From Mycolicibacterium sphagni (GTDB lineage: Bacteria > Actinomycetota > Actinomycetes > Mycobacteriales > Mycobacteriaceae): a stretch of 64,000 nucleotides of DNA. Each line of letters begins with the position of its first letter. The first letter of the stretch is position 1. The notes under the pieces are model-generated. The model saw nothing but the letters and a program-made list of their open reading frames with translations, ran no database searches and was not told the origin of the DNA. Where the stretch lies: positions 124,001 through 188,000 of the forward strand of contig NZ_NOZR01000009.1 of assembly GCF_002250655.1 (NCBI RefSeq), written 5' to 3'. The translations under genes and the position numbers were made by a program. Shown here piece after piece: positions 54,092-63,049 of the stretch.

Positions 54092-54730
54092 TCAGTTCAT
54101 ATTCCAGGGTTCGCCGTAGGTGGTGACGCTGTCACCGGCCTTGGAGATCAGGCGAGCGAACGGGCGCAGGAGCACGCCGCCGGCGGCACCGGTGACGGTG
54201 CCGTGGGCGTTGGCCACGGCGACCGAGCCGTTGGGGCCCGAGACGTCCACCGAGAAGGTGGCGACTTCCTGGATGCCGGGGCCGTTGCCCAGGTCAGCGC
54301 TGATCGACACGCCCGGGAACAGGTTCGGGGTGATGACCGAGCCCAGCGGGTTGAAGCCCGTCGGGGAGATGTTCGCGTCGTCGAGCAGGATGTTGGGGGT
54401 GGTGTAGCTGAAGTTGATGCCCACACCCAGCGACCACGGGAAGCCGACCTGGTAACCCAGCTCCAAGGTGCCCGCGAACTCGTCCGAACCCGGGCCGACC
54501 ACGCTGTAGACGGCCTTGCCGGAGTGGAACCACTCACGAGTCAGCCTGTTGCGGTCCAGGGGGAACACGCCGTTGAGGAAGGTGTCCCACTGCTGAATCG
54601 TCATGGTGCGGCCACCGCCGTCAACCAGACTCAGCTCGTTGTCCAAACCTGCGTGTGAGGTGCCTGTCCCGACAAACAGCGCCGCGACGGCGGCGATCAT
54701 CGCCACCAGCACCCGACCGATTACCTTCAT
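54092..54730 (-). CDS. mspA: MspA-family porin
   Basis: Octameric outer-membrane porin for small hydrophilic solutes. 212 residues from ATG 54730; signal peptide of 27 residues (ends GTGTSHA), mature 185, one residue longer than MspA. It begins GLDNELSLVDG and ends GDSVTTYGEPWNMN, as MspA does. The constriction reads LLDDANIS: Asp90 and Asp91 are kept, position 93 is Asn instead of Asp, and the extra residue lies shortly behind. The long upstream region probably carries the promoter. Confidence 0.95.
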   Translation of the reverse strand: MKVIGRVLVAMIAAVAALFVGTGTSHAGLDNELSLVDGGGRTMTIQQWDTFLNGVFPLDRNRLTREWFHSGKAVYSVVGPGSDEFAGTLELGYQVGFPWSLGVGINFSYTTPNILLDDANISPTGFNPLGSVITPNLFPGVSISADLGNGPGIQEVATFSVDVSGPNGSVAVANAHGTVTGAAGGVLLRPFARLISKAGDSVTTYGEPWNMN

Positions 54731-55411
54731 GTTCTCCCTAGCTATGTCGACGGTGACCCGTGGGCTCACCGAGTGTGTGGTTCGTGCTCGGGTCCCAACA
54801 TGCTGACACCGCACACGGCGCTCAGCAGTTCAATGAGAGTCCTCACACCCTGCTCTTACGCTCTGCTCATCGTTGACAGGAGGAACATAACGGGATGGCA
54901 TCTGGGCGGCAACGCAAGCCGTCACGGTGTGCCGAAACGGTGCTTGCGTGGGGAAGTTTGCTGAGAGGCAAGCCGCGGTTAACCGGAATCAGTTGCGACA
55001 TAGGCCGGACGGACGCCAGGACCCGCGAGTTCGCCACGCTGGCGTGTACCTGACTCCGGAGAGCGCCACGAGCAAAGCCGCCCGACCAGCACCTGCTGAT
55101 CATCAATGGTGGTGCGGCGGAACGTTATCCCTGAACCACTGCTCGCGGTCCGCGTCCTCGCGCCCCTCATCTGGATCCCGTTCGTCAGAGGACTCCTTGG
55201 GCAGTTCGGTACCGAAGACTTTGTTAACTGCGCTTCGGTTCTGGCGCGAAGTTCCCATCACATCACCCCATAATTGTGACAAAGATCACAATCTTGATGT
55301 TTGCCCAGTTCACAGGCCGTTAACACAAGGCCTCCAACCCCGGATGCGGCGCTCTTAATTGACGGTACGCCCCGCAGTGAAGCGACCGTTGATGCTCCGC
55401 GTGGAGCTTGC
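54731..55411. other. Long non-coding region upstream of mspA
   Basis: 680 bases without a convincing gene between the porin start and moaB2. Short frames exist on both strands but none has a ribosome site and plausible codon use together. The region holds a perfect CRP-type site (55275-55290). In M. smegmatis mspA is transcribed from a promoter several hundred bases upstream with a long 5' leader, which fits this layout. I could not fix the promoter itself. Confidence 0.6.
55275..55290. promoter_or_regulatory. CRP (cAMP receptor protein) binding site
   Basis: TGTGA-CAAAGA-TCACA matches the mycobacterial CRP consensus TGTGA-N6-TCACA perfectly and is extended by ATT/AAT on each side. It lies 545 bases upstream of the porin start. 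Confidence 0.65.
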
Positions 55412-55993
55412 TTAAATCTCCAGGCTCGACAGCTGGCCGATGACATGGGTCGCCAGCGGGTTCAACGTCGCCATGCCATCCCGAACCGCATACCGCGAGC
55501 CGGCGATGTTGACGACGAGGGTGCTGCCGGAAATCCCGGCCAGACCACGTGACAGTCCCGCATCGGTGATGCCCGCCGACAAGCCGGACGCGCGCAGCGC
55601 CTCGGCAATGCCGAGAAGCTCGCGATCGAGGATGGTCTTGGTGGCCTCAGGCGTGACATCGCGCGGTGTGACGCCCGTGCCGCCTACCGACACCACCAGG
55701 TCAACACCGCCGATCACGGCGGTGTTCAGTGCATTGCGGATCTCGATTTCGTCGGCTGACACCACCACAACGCCGTCCACCACAAAGCCCGCCTCGGCGA
55801 GCAGTTCAGTGACCAACGGACCGCTGTGATCCTCCTCATCGCCGTGAGCCGTGCGGTCGTCGACAACGACGACGAGTGCACGCCCCACCAGCTCACCTGG
55901 CTGTTCCATGGATGTCACCGTATATCCGCCCGCCGACATCGCGGCAGTCACGCTGGTCAGCGTCATGGGATGTTCACCCACCACCCGGATCAC
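55412..55993 (-). CDS. moaB2: Mog/MoaB-family molybdopterin protein
   Basis: Predicted molybdopterin adenylyltransferase-like protein, 193 residues. GTG 55993 overlaps the pepD stop (GTGA) with GGAAAGG upstream; ATG 55966 is an alternative nearer the M. tuberculosis length. VSVGGTGVTPRDVTPEAT is the Mog signature; DDRTAHGDEEDHSGPLVTEL and GSTLVVNIAGSRYAVRDG follow. It belongs to the conserved moaB2-pepD-mprB-mprA group and is translationally coupled to pepD. Confidence 0.9.
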   Translation of the reverse strand: MIRVVGEHPMTLTSVTAAMSAGGYTVTSMEQPGELVGRALVVVVDDRTAHGDEEDHSGPLVTELLAEAGFVVDGVVVVSADEIEIRNALNTAVIGGVDLVVSVGGTGVTPRDVTPEATKTILDRELLGIAEALRASGLSAGITDAGLSRGLAGISGSTLVVNIAGSRYAVRDGMATLNPLATHVIGQLSSLEI

Positions 55994-57441
55994 GAAGCGG
56001 CCTTTCCTAGCGTGACCTGCACGGTTCGGTCGGCGCCGGATGGATCGGTGAAGGTCAGCGTCACCTGGTCGCCGGGCGCCCGGGACCTGACAGCCGCGAC
56101 CAGCGCATCGGCGCTACCGATCACGCGGTCGTTCAGCTTCGTCACCACGACCCCGCTGGGCAGGCCGGCGGCCGCAGCTGCACCGCCCTTCGTCACATCG
56201 ACGATCTTCGCTCCGTGGGTCGTGGTGTCATTGCTGACCTGTACGCCCAACGACGCATGCGTGGCGGTGCCGGTACTGATCAGCTCGTCCGCGATGCGCT
56301 TGGCCTGGTCCACGGGAATAGCGAAGCCGAGCCCGATCGAACCGCTCTGGGCGTCCGGGGAATCACCGCCGAGCGTGGCGATTGCCGAGTTCACCCCCAC
56401 CAGTTCGCCGCTCATGTTCACCAGCGCACCGCCAGAGTTGCCGGGGTTGATCGCGGCGTCGGTCTGGATGGCATCCAGCACGGTGTTCTGATTGTTGGCA
56501 TCACCGCCGGTGGCCACCGGCCGATTCAGGGCGCTGACGATGCCGGTGGTGACAGTGCCTTCCAGGCCCAGAGGCGAACCGACCGCCACCACGTCCTGGC
56601 CGACCCGAAGGTTGGCCGACGAGCCCACGCTGATCGGCGTCAGGCCTGACACTCCCTGCGCTCGAACGACGGCGATGTCGCTGGCCGGATCGGTGCCGAC
56701 GACGGTGAAGGTAGAGGTGCGGCCGTCGGCGAACGTCACGGTCGTCGTCGGGGCGCCGCCTGTAGGCGGAGCAGCAGGGCCGCCGGAGTTGCCCGGTCCA
56801 CTCGGCGCGCCCGGGGCGCCTGGCACCAGCGGCGGCAGGCCGGGGATTGCCGGCGGTGCGGCCGGGGCCGGGCCACCGGCCTTGGCCGCGGCCACGACGT
56901 GGTTGTTGGTCAGGATCAGCCCGTCGGAGGACAAGATGATGCCTGAACCCTCTTCGGACTGACGACCGAACTCGGTTTCGAGCTTGACCACGCTGGGGAC
57001 GACCTTGGCGGCGACCTGCTCGACCGACCCGGCCGGAAGGTTGGCCGCCGGGACGTTAGCCGCCCCGTTCGGCGAGCCTTGCAGCACAGAACCGACGGGT
57101 TGCCGGTCCGGATGCGCAAGCAGCACCACAGTGCCACCCACGCCCGCCGACACGACTGCGATCGCCAGCGCCCCTGCCATCAACGCCCCTGCACGCGAAC
57201 GGTTACGCGGTGGCACGGGCGGAATGTTCGGCGGAGCTGCCGGATATCCTTGTCGCGCAGCCTGATACGGATCGTAAGGCTGACCGTAATGCTGCGGTTG
57301 CTGTGGTCCGGCATACCGCCAGTCGTACGGCTGTTGATGGCCGGCCGGCCGCGGCGGAGCTGAATACCCCGGTGCCACACGCTGATTCGGGCCCTGATGA
57401 CCGGGCGGCGGCGGAGGTGAATACCTCGGGTGGTCGGTCAT
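55990..57441 (-). CDS. pepD: HtrA-like serine protease/chaperone PepD
   Basis: Membrane-anchored periplasmic protease that feeds envelope-stress signalling through MprAB and SigE. 483 residues. Pro/Tyr/Gln-rich cytoplasmic N-terminus (1-80), one transmembrane helix (about 85-110), trypsin-like domain with His181 (TNNHVV), Asp255 (ASDIAVV) and Ser336 (GNSGGALV), then a PDZ domain (about 390-480). A Pro/Gly-rich insert of about 45 residues separates His and Asp. Stop overlaps moaB2; mprB lies 63 bases upstream. Confidence 0.94.
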   Translation of the reverse strand: MTDHPRYSPPPPPGHQGPNQRVAPGYSAPPRPAGHQQPYDWRYAGPQQPQHYGQPYDPYQAARQGYPAAPPNIPPVPPRNRSRAGALMAGALAIAVVSAGVGGTVVLLAHPDRQPVGSVLQGSPNGAANVPAANLPAGSVEQVAAKVVPSVVKLETEFGRQSEEGSGIILSSDGLILTNNHVVAAAKAGGPAPAAPPAIPGLPPLVPGAPGAPSGPGNSGGPAAPPTGGAPTTTVTFADGRTSTFTVVGTDPASDIAVVRAQGVSGLTPISVGSSANLRVGQDVVAVGSPLGLEGTVTTGIVSALNRPVATGGDANNQNTVLDAIQTDAAINPGNSGGALVNMSGELVGVNSAIATLGGDSPDAQSGSIGLGFAIPVDQAKRIADELISTGTATHASLGVQVSNDTTTHGAKIVDVTKGGAAAAAGLPSGVVVTKLNDRVIGSADALVAAVRSRAPGDQVTLTFTDPSGADRTVQVTLGKAAS

Positions 57442-57504
57442 GTCGTCAGGTCGCTCTTTCTCTTAACGAGATGCATAAAACTGATGAGTAAAGCTTGCCT
57501 TGCT

Positions 57505-59049
57505 CTACTGAGAATCGACTGAGATAACACTCGGTACGGCCGGTGGTTTTTGCTGGGAGTGGCGGCCATCACCATTGATTTTGGCCCTTTTGACCGTGAT
57601 TTCGCTCTCAGCTGAAGCCTCAGGATACGTTGCCGCGGCGATCGGCAGGCCGGGCAGCAGAACGTAGAACGCCGTACCTGGCGGATCGCCGCCGGGCACG
57701 GTGTCCGCGATACGGATCATCCCGCCGTGTTTGACGACAACCTGTTTGACGATCGCCAGGCCGAGTCCTGAGCCCGGCATGGCCCGCGCCGAAGCCGACC
57801 GGTAGAACCGCTCGAACACCAGACCGCGTTCCTGAGGCGGGATTCCGGGTCCCCGGTCCGACACCACCAGCTCGGCGTGGGCGGCGTCGACTTGACGCAG
57901 CCGAACCCCGACGTGGGCGCCCGACGGGCTCCACTTGGCCGCATTGTCGAGCAGGTTGACCACCGCCCGCGACAATCCGGCCGGATCCCCGTAGACCTGC
58001 CATCCGATGACGTCGACGTCGAACTGAACATCGTTGCGGCGCCTGCGCGCCCGCTCCAGGCTGCGTTCGACCACATCGCTGATGTCGACCGCCTCGTGCA
58101 CCACACCACCGGCGTCCTCACGCGTGAGGTCAACCAAATCGCCTACCAGAGTGGACAATTCCTCGATCTGGGCGATCACGTCGATGCGCAGCTCGGCCAT
58201 TTCCCCCTCCGGCAGCCGCGGGGCGCCGGGCTGCATCGAGGCCATCAGCAACTCGACGTTGGTGCGCAGCGACGTCAGCGGTGTGCGCAGCTCGTGGCCG
58301 GCATCGGCGACCAGCCGGGCCTGGCGTTCCCGCGACTCGGTCAACGCCCGAAGCATCGTGTTGAACGTTTCGGTGAGCCTGGCCAGCTCGTCACTGCCGA
58401 ACACCGGGATGGGCCGCAGATCGTCGGTACGCGCCACCCGCTCGGCCGCCTCGGTCAGTCGCGCCACCGGCCGTAGACCAGTTCGCGCCACCATCCCGCC
58501 GGCGATCGCGGCGACCACCACGCCGATGCCGCCCACCGCCAACAGCACCCACTTCAGCTTGGTCATCACCGCGTTGGTGGGGACCAGACTCTTGGAGATC
58601 AATAGTGAACTCTGGTTGGGCAGATGAACCGCCAGCACCCGCTGGTTTCCGACCGTCCTGCGCGACATCAGCAATTCGCCGCTGATGACGGACTTCTCCG
58701 GCTCGCCGACCGGCAGCCGCTGCCCCTGCTGGTTCGCCGTGTAGGTCGACCGGCCAGGAGTGATGTACATGGCGTTGACGTCGGAGTAGGCGGTGCCCTC
58801 GATGGCCTTACCAGGGTCGACGGCCAGCGACCCGCTGCCGATCAGCAGCGCTGCCCGGCTCTGCAACTGGTTGTCGATATCGGTGTAGAGCGCGGCCGAC
58901 ACCACGGCGTAGACCGCGACGGCCATCAACACCACGACCATCGCCACCATGGACATGGCCAGCAACATGACCCGCCATCGCAGGGAGAGCGATGTCGTGG
59001 ATTCCTCGGGCGCTCGCGAGGCTCGCGCGCGCCGCCTCCAACGAACCAT
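57505..59049 (-). CDS. mprB: Sensor histidine kinase MprB
   Basis: Envelope-stress sensor of the MprAB system. 514 residues: two transmembrane helices (about 28-52 and 165-187) around a periplasmic sensor of roughly 110 residues, HAMP, then the H-box DAGHELRTPLTSLRTN with phospho-accepting His252, N-box NLLDNAAKWSP, and G-boxes DRGPGIP and GSGLGLAIV. Its ATG overlaps the mprA stop by one base (TGATG). Confidence 0.94.
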   Translation of the reverse strand: MVRWRRRARASRAPEESTTSLSLRWRVMLLAMSMVAMVVVLMAVAVYAVVSAALYTDIDNQLQSRAALLIGSGSLAVDPGKAIEGTAYSDVNAMYITPGRSTYTANQQGQRLPVGEPEKSVISGELLMSRRTVGNQRVLAVHLPNQSSLLISKSLVPTNAVMTKLKWVLLAVGGIGVVVAAIAGGMVARTGLRPVARLTEAAERVARTDDLRPIPVFGSDELARLTETFNTMLRALTESRERQARLVADAGHELRTPLTSLRTNVELLMASMQPGAPRLPEGEMAELRIDVIAQIEELSTLVGDLVDLTREDAGGVVHEAVDISDVVERSLERARRRRNDVQFDVDVIGWQVYGDPAGLSRAVVNLLDNAAKWSPSGAHVGVRLRQVDAAHAELVVSDRGPGIPPQERGLVFERFYRSASARAMPGSGLGLAIVKQVVVKHGGMIRIADTVPGGDPPGTAFYVLLPGLPIAAATYPEASAESEITVKRAKINGDGRHSQQKPPAVPSVISVDSQ

Positions 59050-59735
59050 CAGGGCGGTGTCTCACGCAGCACGTAGCCCACACCACGCACGGTGTGGATT
59101 AGCCGCGGTTCTCCTTCTGCTTCGGTCTTTCTGCGTAGGTAGCCGACGTATACCTCCAGCGCATTACCCGAGGTCGGAAAGTCGAAACCCCATACCTCTT
59201 CGAGAATGCGGCTCCGCGTCAGAACCCGTCGCGGATTGGCGATGAGCATCTCCAGCAGCGCGAACTCGGTTCGGGTCAGACTGATGGCGCGTTTGCCTCG
59301 ATGCACCTCGCGGGTCACCGGGTCCAGCGTCAGGTCCCCGAACGTCATCACCGCCGAGTCGGACTGCTCATCGGGGCTCCGCCGGCGCAACAAGGCGCGC
59401 ATCCGCGCCAGCAGCTCTTCGAGGGCGAACGGCTTGGGCAGGTAGTCGTCAGCGCCCGCGTCCAAGCCCGCCACCCGCTCAGATACCGAGTCGCGGGCAG
59501 TCAAAACCAGGATCGGCAGATCGTCACCGGTGCTGCGCAGCTGACGACAAACTTCGAGGCCGTCCAGCCGGGGCATCATCACATCGAGCACCAGCGCATC
59601 GGGCCGATCGTTGGCGATCGCATCGAGCGCTTCTACGCCGTCCTGCGCCAAATCCACGGAATAACCGTTGAAGGAAAGGGACCGGCGTAAGGACTCGCGC
59701 ACCGCGCGATCGTCATCGACGACAAGAATTCGCAC
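59049..59735 (-). CDS. mprA: Response regulator MprA
   Basis: OmpR/PhoB-type regulator, 228 residues. Receiver domain with acidic pocket VVDDDR, phospho-acceptor Asp51 in [11 protein letters not shown] (numbered from this start), Thr in LTARDS and Lys in LPKPF. The winged helix has [18 protein letters not shown] and ends [14 protein letters not shown]. It activates its own operon, pepD and sigE/sigB in M. tuberculosis. A direct repeat resembling an MprA box lies just upstream. Confidence 0.95.
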   Translation of the reverse strand: MRILVVDDDRAVRESLRRSLSFNGYSVDLAQDGVEALDAIANDRPDALVLDVMMPRLDGLEVCRQLRSTGDDLPILVLTARDSVSERVAGLDAGADDYLPKPFALEELLARMRALLRRRSPDEQSDSAVMTFGDLTLDPVTREVHRGKRAISLTRTEFALLEMLIANPRRVLTRSRILEEVWGFDFPTSGNALEVYVGYLRRKTEAEGEPRLIHTVRGVGYVLRETPP

Positions 59736-59755
59736 GGCCCCAGTGTCAACCCAAC

Positions 59756-59774
59756 GCCTGAGATAGGCCTGAGA
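59756..59774 (-). promoter_or_regulatory. MprA-box candidate upstream of mprA
   Basis: On the minus strand TCTCAGGC occurs twice, 11 bases apart start to start (59774-59767 and 59763-59756), one helical turn, as for tandem binding of an OmpR-type dimer. It is 21-39 bases before the mprA start. Confidence 0.55.
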
Positions 59775-59816
59775 GGCACGCCGCGCGAGCAGGCAATTCG
59801 CGGCGGGCGAACGCTA

Positions 59817-59990
59817 TCAGCGCTTGTCGAGATCGATCAGTCCGAGCCGCGCTGCCTTGAGCAACCGGCGGGGAATCTTGTGCTGACGGCCGGCAACGGA
59901 AACGTTGACCAGACCGGTGGCCTCGGCCTTCCACTGCGCGCGCCGACTGCGGGTGTTCGCGCGCGACATTCTGCGCTTGGGCACAGCCAT
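59817..59990 (-). CDS. rpmF: 50S ribosomal protein L32
   Basis: 57 residues: [20 protein letters not shown], ending LGLIDLDKR. No CxxC pair, so this is the zinc-independent (C-minus) form expected to replace the zinc form when zinc is scarce, or the only form. AAGGAG precedes the ATG. In M. tuberculosis rpmF (Rv0979A) also lies by mprA. Confidence 0.93.
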   Translation of the reverse strand: MAVPKRRMSRANTRSRRAQWKAEATGLVNVSVAGRQHKIPRRLLKAARLGLIDLDKR

Positions 59991-60157
59991 GACGTGCTTC
60001 TCCTTGATCAGGGGTGTCGCCGCGCAGGGACTTTCCAGTGCCGGCGGCCAACAGTTGCACTTCAGGATAGCCGCTCACCTGCGTCGGCTCCAAAACGGCC
60101 CGAGCGGGCCGCGGCCGGCGGCCTCACCCCTTGACTGAGGGCTGGTGCTCGCAAGTA

Positions 60158-60175
60158 ACCTACCAGTTGGTTGGT
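60158..60175. promoter_or_regulatory. Operator-like palindrome before the AtuA/fadE13/accD2 operon
   Basis: ACCTACCA-GT-TGGTTGGT: arms match as ACC.ACCA/TGGT.GGT (7 of 8). It stands 23 bases before the first start and is typical of TetR-type operators of acyl-CoA degradation operons. No regulator gene is in the window. Confidence 0.5.
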
Positions 60176-60197
60176 CACTGAAGGGAAGACAGCGCGC

Positions 60198-61892
60198 GTG
60201 GCGAATGCGGTGCGGATCGGCAACTGTTCAGGCTTTTATGGTGACCGAATCGCCGCCATGCGCGAGATGCTCACCGGCGGTGAGCTGGACTATCTGACCG
60301 GCGACTACCTGGCCGAGCTCACCATGCTGATCCTGGGACGAGACAGGATGAAGCATCCCGAGCGCGGTTACGCCAAGACCTTCCTCAGCCAATTGGAGGA
60401 ATGCCTCGGTCTGGCCCATGACCGGGGGGTGCGCATCGTCGCCAACGCCGGTGGCCTCAATCCGGCCGGCCTGGCTGATGCCGTCCGCGCGCTCGCGGAT
60501 CGGCTGGGCATCCCGACCAAGGTCGCCCATGTCGAAGGTGACGACCTCCTCTCACGCGCGGCCGATCTCGGGTTGGGTTCACCACTGACGGCCAACGCCT
60601 ATCTGGGCGCGTGGGGCATCGTCGACTGCCTGCAGGGCGGCGCCGACGTCGTCGTCACCGGGCGGGTCACCGACGCCTCCGTGGTGGTGGGCCCGGCCGC
60701 GGCGCACTTCGGATGGGGCCGCGCCGATTACGACAGGCTCGCGGGCGCCGTGGTGGCCGGCCACGTCATCGAATGCGGAGCGCAGGCCACCGGGGGCAAC
60801 TACTCCTTCTTCACCGAGATCGCCGACCTCGGGCACGCCGGCTTCCCGCTGGCAGAGGTCAGCGCCGACGGTTCCTCAGTGATCACCAAACATCCGGAGA
60901 CCGGCGGCCGGGTCAGCGTGGGCACGGTTACCGCGCAACTCCTCTACGAGATCGGCGGCGCACGCTACGCCAACCCTGATGTCACCGCGCGCTTCGACAC
61001 CATCGCGCTGACCGCCGACGGCACCGACCGCGTCCGCATCAGCGGCGTGCGCGGCGAACCCCCTCCCCCGTCACTAAAGGTGTCACTGAACAGCATTGGC
61101 GGGTTTCGCAATTCCGTGACGTTCGTGCTCACCGGCCTTGACGTCGAGGCCAAGGCCGCGTTGGTGCGCGAGCAGCTGGAGTCGGCCCTGAGCGTGCGCC
61201 CGGCCGAGATGGGGTGGTCCCTGGCCCGGACCGACCACGTCGACGCCGACACCGAGGAGGCGGCCAGCGCCCTGCTGAGTTGCGTCGTCCGCGACGCCGA
61301 TCCCAAGGTTGTGGGCCGCCAGTTCTCCTCGGCTGCAGTCGAACTCGCACTGGCCTCGTATCCCGGCTTCACCTCTACCGCGCCGCCTGGCGACGGACAG
61401 GTCTACGGGGTGTTCACCGCCGGATACGTACCGGCGAACGAGGTTACGCAGGTAGCCGTGCGCGCCGACGGAACCCGCACCGCCATCGCCGCTGCAGCCG
61501 ACACTGTCGAACTGGCCGGGGTCGAACCGCCGGCGCTGCCCGACGCCCCCGCCACGGCGCCCACCCGCCGGCTGCCACTGGGCACGATCGCCGGGGCGCG
61601 CAGCGGCGACAAGGGCGGAGCGGCCAATGTCGGCGTTTGGGTGCGCACCGACGAGCAGTGGCGTTGGCTGGCACACACGCTGACGATCGACCTGCTGCGC
61701 GAATTACTCCCGGAGACAAAAGATCTCCCGGTTTCCCGCCATCTGCTGCCGAACCTGCGCGCGGTGAACTTCGTCATCGACGGCATCCTCGGGCAGGGCG
61801 TTGCCTACCAAGCCCGGTTCGACCCGCAGGCCAAGGGTCTGGGTGAATGGCTACGCAGTCGGCACGTCGACATCCCGGAAGGCATCCTCTAG
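60198..61892 (+). CDS. AtuA-like (DUF1446) acyl-CoA degradation protein
   Basis: 564 residues from GTG 60198, preceded by AAGGGAAGA. N-terminal DUF1446 domain (ANAVRIGNCSGFYGDR, IVANAGGLNPAGLADAVR, GRVTDASVVVGPAAAHFG) and the C-terminal AtuA-like domain of about 100 residues (AGARSGDKGGAANVGVWVR). The family takes part in acyclic terpene and branched acyl-CoA catabolism. Homologue by position of Rv0976c. The stop codon overlaps the fadE13 start by one base (TAGTG). Confidence 0.87.
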   Translation: MANAVRIGNCSGFYGDRIAAMREMLTGGELDYLTGDYLAELTMLILGRDRMKHPERGYAKTFLSQLEECLGLAHDRGVRIVANAGGLNPAGLADAVRALADRLGIPTKVAHVEGDDLLSRAADLGLGSPLTANAYLGAWGIVDCLQGGADVVVTGRVTDASVVVGPAAAHFGWGRADYDRLAGAVVAGHVIECGAQATGGNYSFFTEIADLGHAGFPLAEVSADGSSVITKHPETGGRVSVGTVTAQLLYEIGGARYANPDVTARFDTIALTADGTDRVRISGVRGEPPPPSLKVSLNSIGGFRNSVTFVLTGLDVEAKAALVREQLESALSVRPAEMGWSLARTDHVDADTEEAASALLSCVVRDADPKVVGRQFSSAAVELALASYPGFTSTAPPGDGQVYGVFTAGYVPANEVTQVAVRADGTRTAIAAAADTVELAGVEPPALPDAPATAPTRRLPLGTIAGARSGDKGGAANVGVWVRTDEQWRWLAHTLTIDLLRELLPETKDLPVSRHLLPNLRAVNFVIDGILGQGVAYQARFDPQAKGLGEWLRSRHVDIPEGIL

Positions 61893-63049
61893 TGAGCATC
61901 TGGAACACCCCCGAACGCCAGCAACTGCGCAAGACCGTGCGCAGTTTCGCCGAACGCGAGATCGTGCCCCACATCGAGGAATGGGAGCGGGCCGGTGAGC
62001 TTCCGCGCGATCTGCACCGCAGGGCCGCCGCCGCCGGACTGCTGGGCGCCGAGCTGCCAGAATCGGTAGGCGGCGGTGGTGGCGACGCCGCGGACTCGTT
62101 GATCATTTGCGAAGAACTGCACGAAGCCGGCACTCCCGGTGGAGTTTTCGCCTCACTGTTCACCTGCGGTATCGCGGTACCACACATGGCCGCGTCCGGC
62201 AACGAACGGCTGATCGAGACCTTTGTGCGCCCTACGCTGCGTGGAGACCTGATCGGATCACTGGCGATCACCGAGCCCGGCGGCGGCTCCGACGTCGGGC
62301 ACCTGCGCACGACGGCAACGCGAATCAATGACGAGTACATCGTCAACGGCGCCAAGACCTACATCACCTCGGGCGTGCGCGCCGACTACGTCGTGACCGC
62401 TGTCCGCACCGGCGGCGCCGACCTTCCCGGCGCGGCAGGGGTGTCCTTGCTCGTGGTCGAAAAGGGGACACCAGGATTTGACGTCACCCGCCGACTGGAC
62501 AAGATGGGCTGGCGATCGTCGGACACCGCCGAGCTCTCCTACACCGACGCGCGGGTCTCGGCGGCCAATCTCGTCGGCGCGGAGAACACCGGGTTCGCCC
62601 AGATCGCCCAGGCATTCGTATCCGAACGTATCGGCCTTGCCGCGCAAGCTTATTCGTCGGCCCAGCGCTGCCTGGACCTGACCGTTCAGTGGTGTCGCGA
62701 CCGGGAGACGTTCGGCCGGCCGCTGATCTCCCGGCAGGCGGTGCAGAACACCCTGGCGGAGATGGCCCGCCGGATCGATGTGGCGCGCGTGTACTCGCGC
62801 ACTGTGGTGGAGCGGCAGTTATCGGGTGAGACGGATTTGATCGCGGCGGTGTGCTTCGCGAAGAACACCGCCGTGGAAGCCGGCGAGTGGGTGGCACACC
62901 AGGCGGTGCAACTGTTCGGAGGGATGGGCTATATGACCGAGTGCGAGGTCGAACGCCAGTATCGGGACATGCGGATCCTGGGGATCGGCGGAGGGACCAC
63001 CGAAATCTTGACCAGCCTGGCCGCCAAAGCCCTTGGATACCAGGCATGA
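61892..63049 (+). CDS. fadE13: Acyl-CoA dehydrogenase FadE13
   Basis: FAD enzyme for alpha,beta-dehydrogenation of an acyl-CoA. 385 residues from GTG 61892. GSLAITEPGGGSDV flavin/substrate loop, AQAYSSAQRCLDLTVQWCRD, and AVQLFGGMGYMTECEVERQY. The position of the MCAD catalytic Glu (YEGT) reads GGGT, so the base is probably the Glu of VSERIGLA, as in isovaleryl-CoA dehydrogenase types. It is coupled by ATGA to accD2. Confidence 0.93.
   Translation: MSIWNTPERQQLRKTVRSFAEREIVPHIEEWERAGELPRDLHRRAAAAGLLGAELPESVGGGGGDAADSLIICEELHEAGTPGGVFASLFTCGIAVPHMAASGNERLIETFVRPTLRGDLIGSLAITEPGGGSDVGHLRTTATRINDEYIVNGAKTYITSGVRADYVVTAVRTGGADLPGAAGVSLLVVEKGTPGFDVTRRLDKMGWRSSDTAELSYTDARVSAANLVGAENTGFAQIAQAFVSERIGLAAQAYSSAQRCLDLTVQWCRDRETFGRPLISRQAVQNTLAEMARRIDVARVYSRTVVERQLSGETDLIAAVCFAKNTAVEAGEWVAHQAVQLFGGMGYMTECEVERQYRDMRILGIGGGTTEILTSLAAKALGYQA

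Noticed and set aside
54927..55358. Plus-strand ORF upstream of mspA
   Set aside because: Composition and codon use look random and no start signal is present; the region is better explained as a long regulatory leader.
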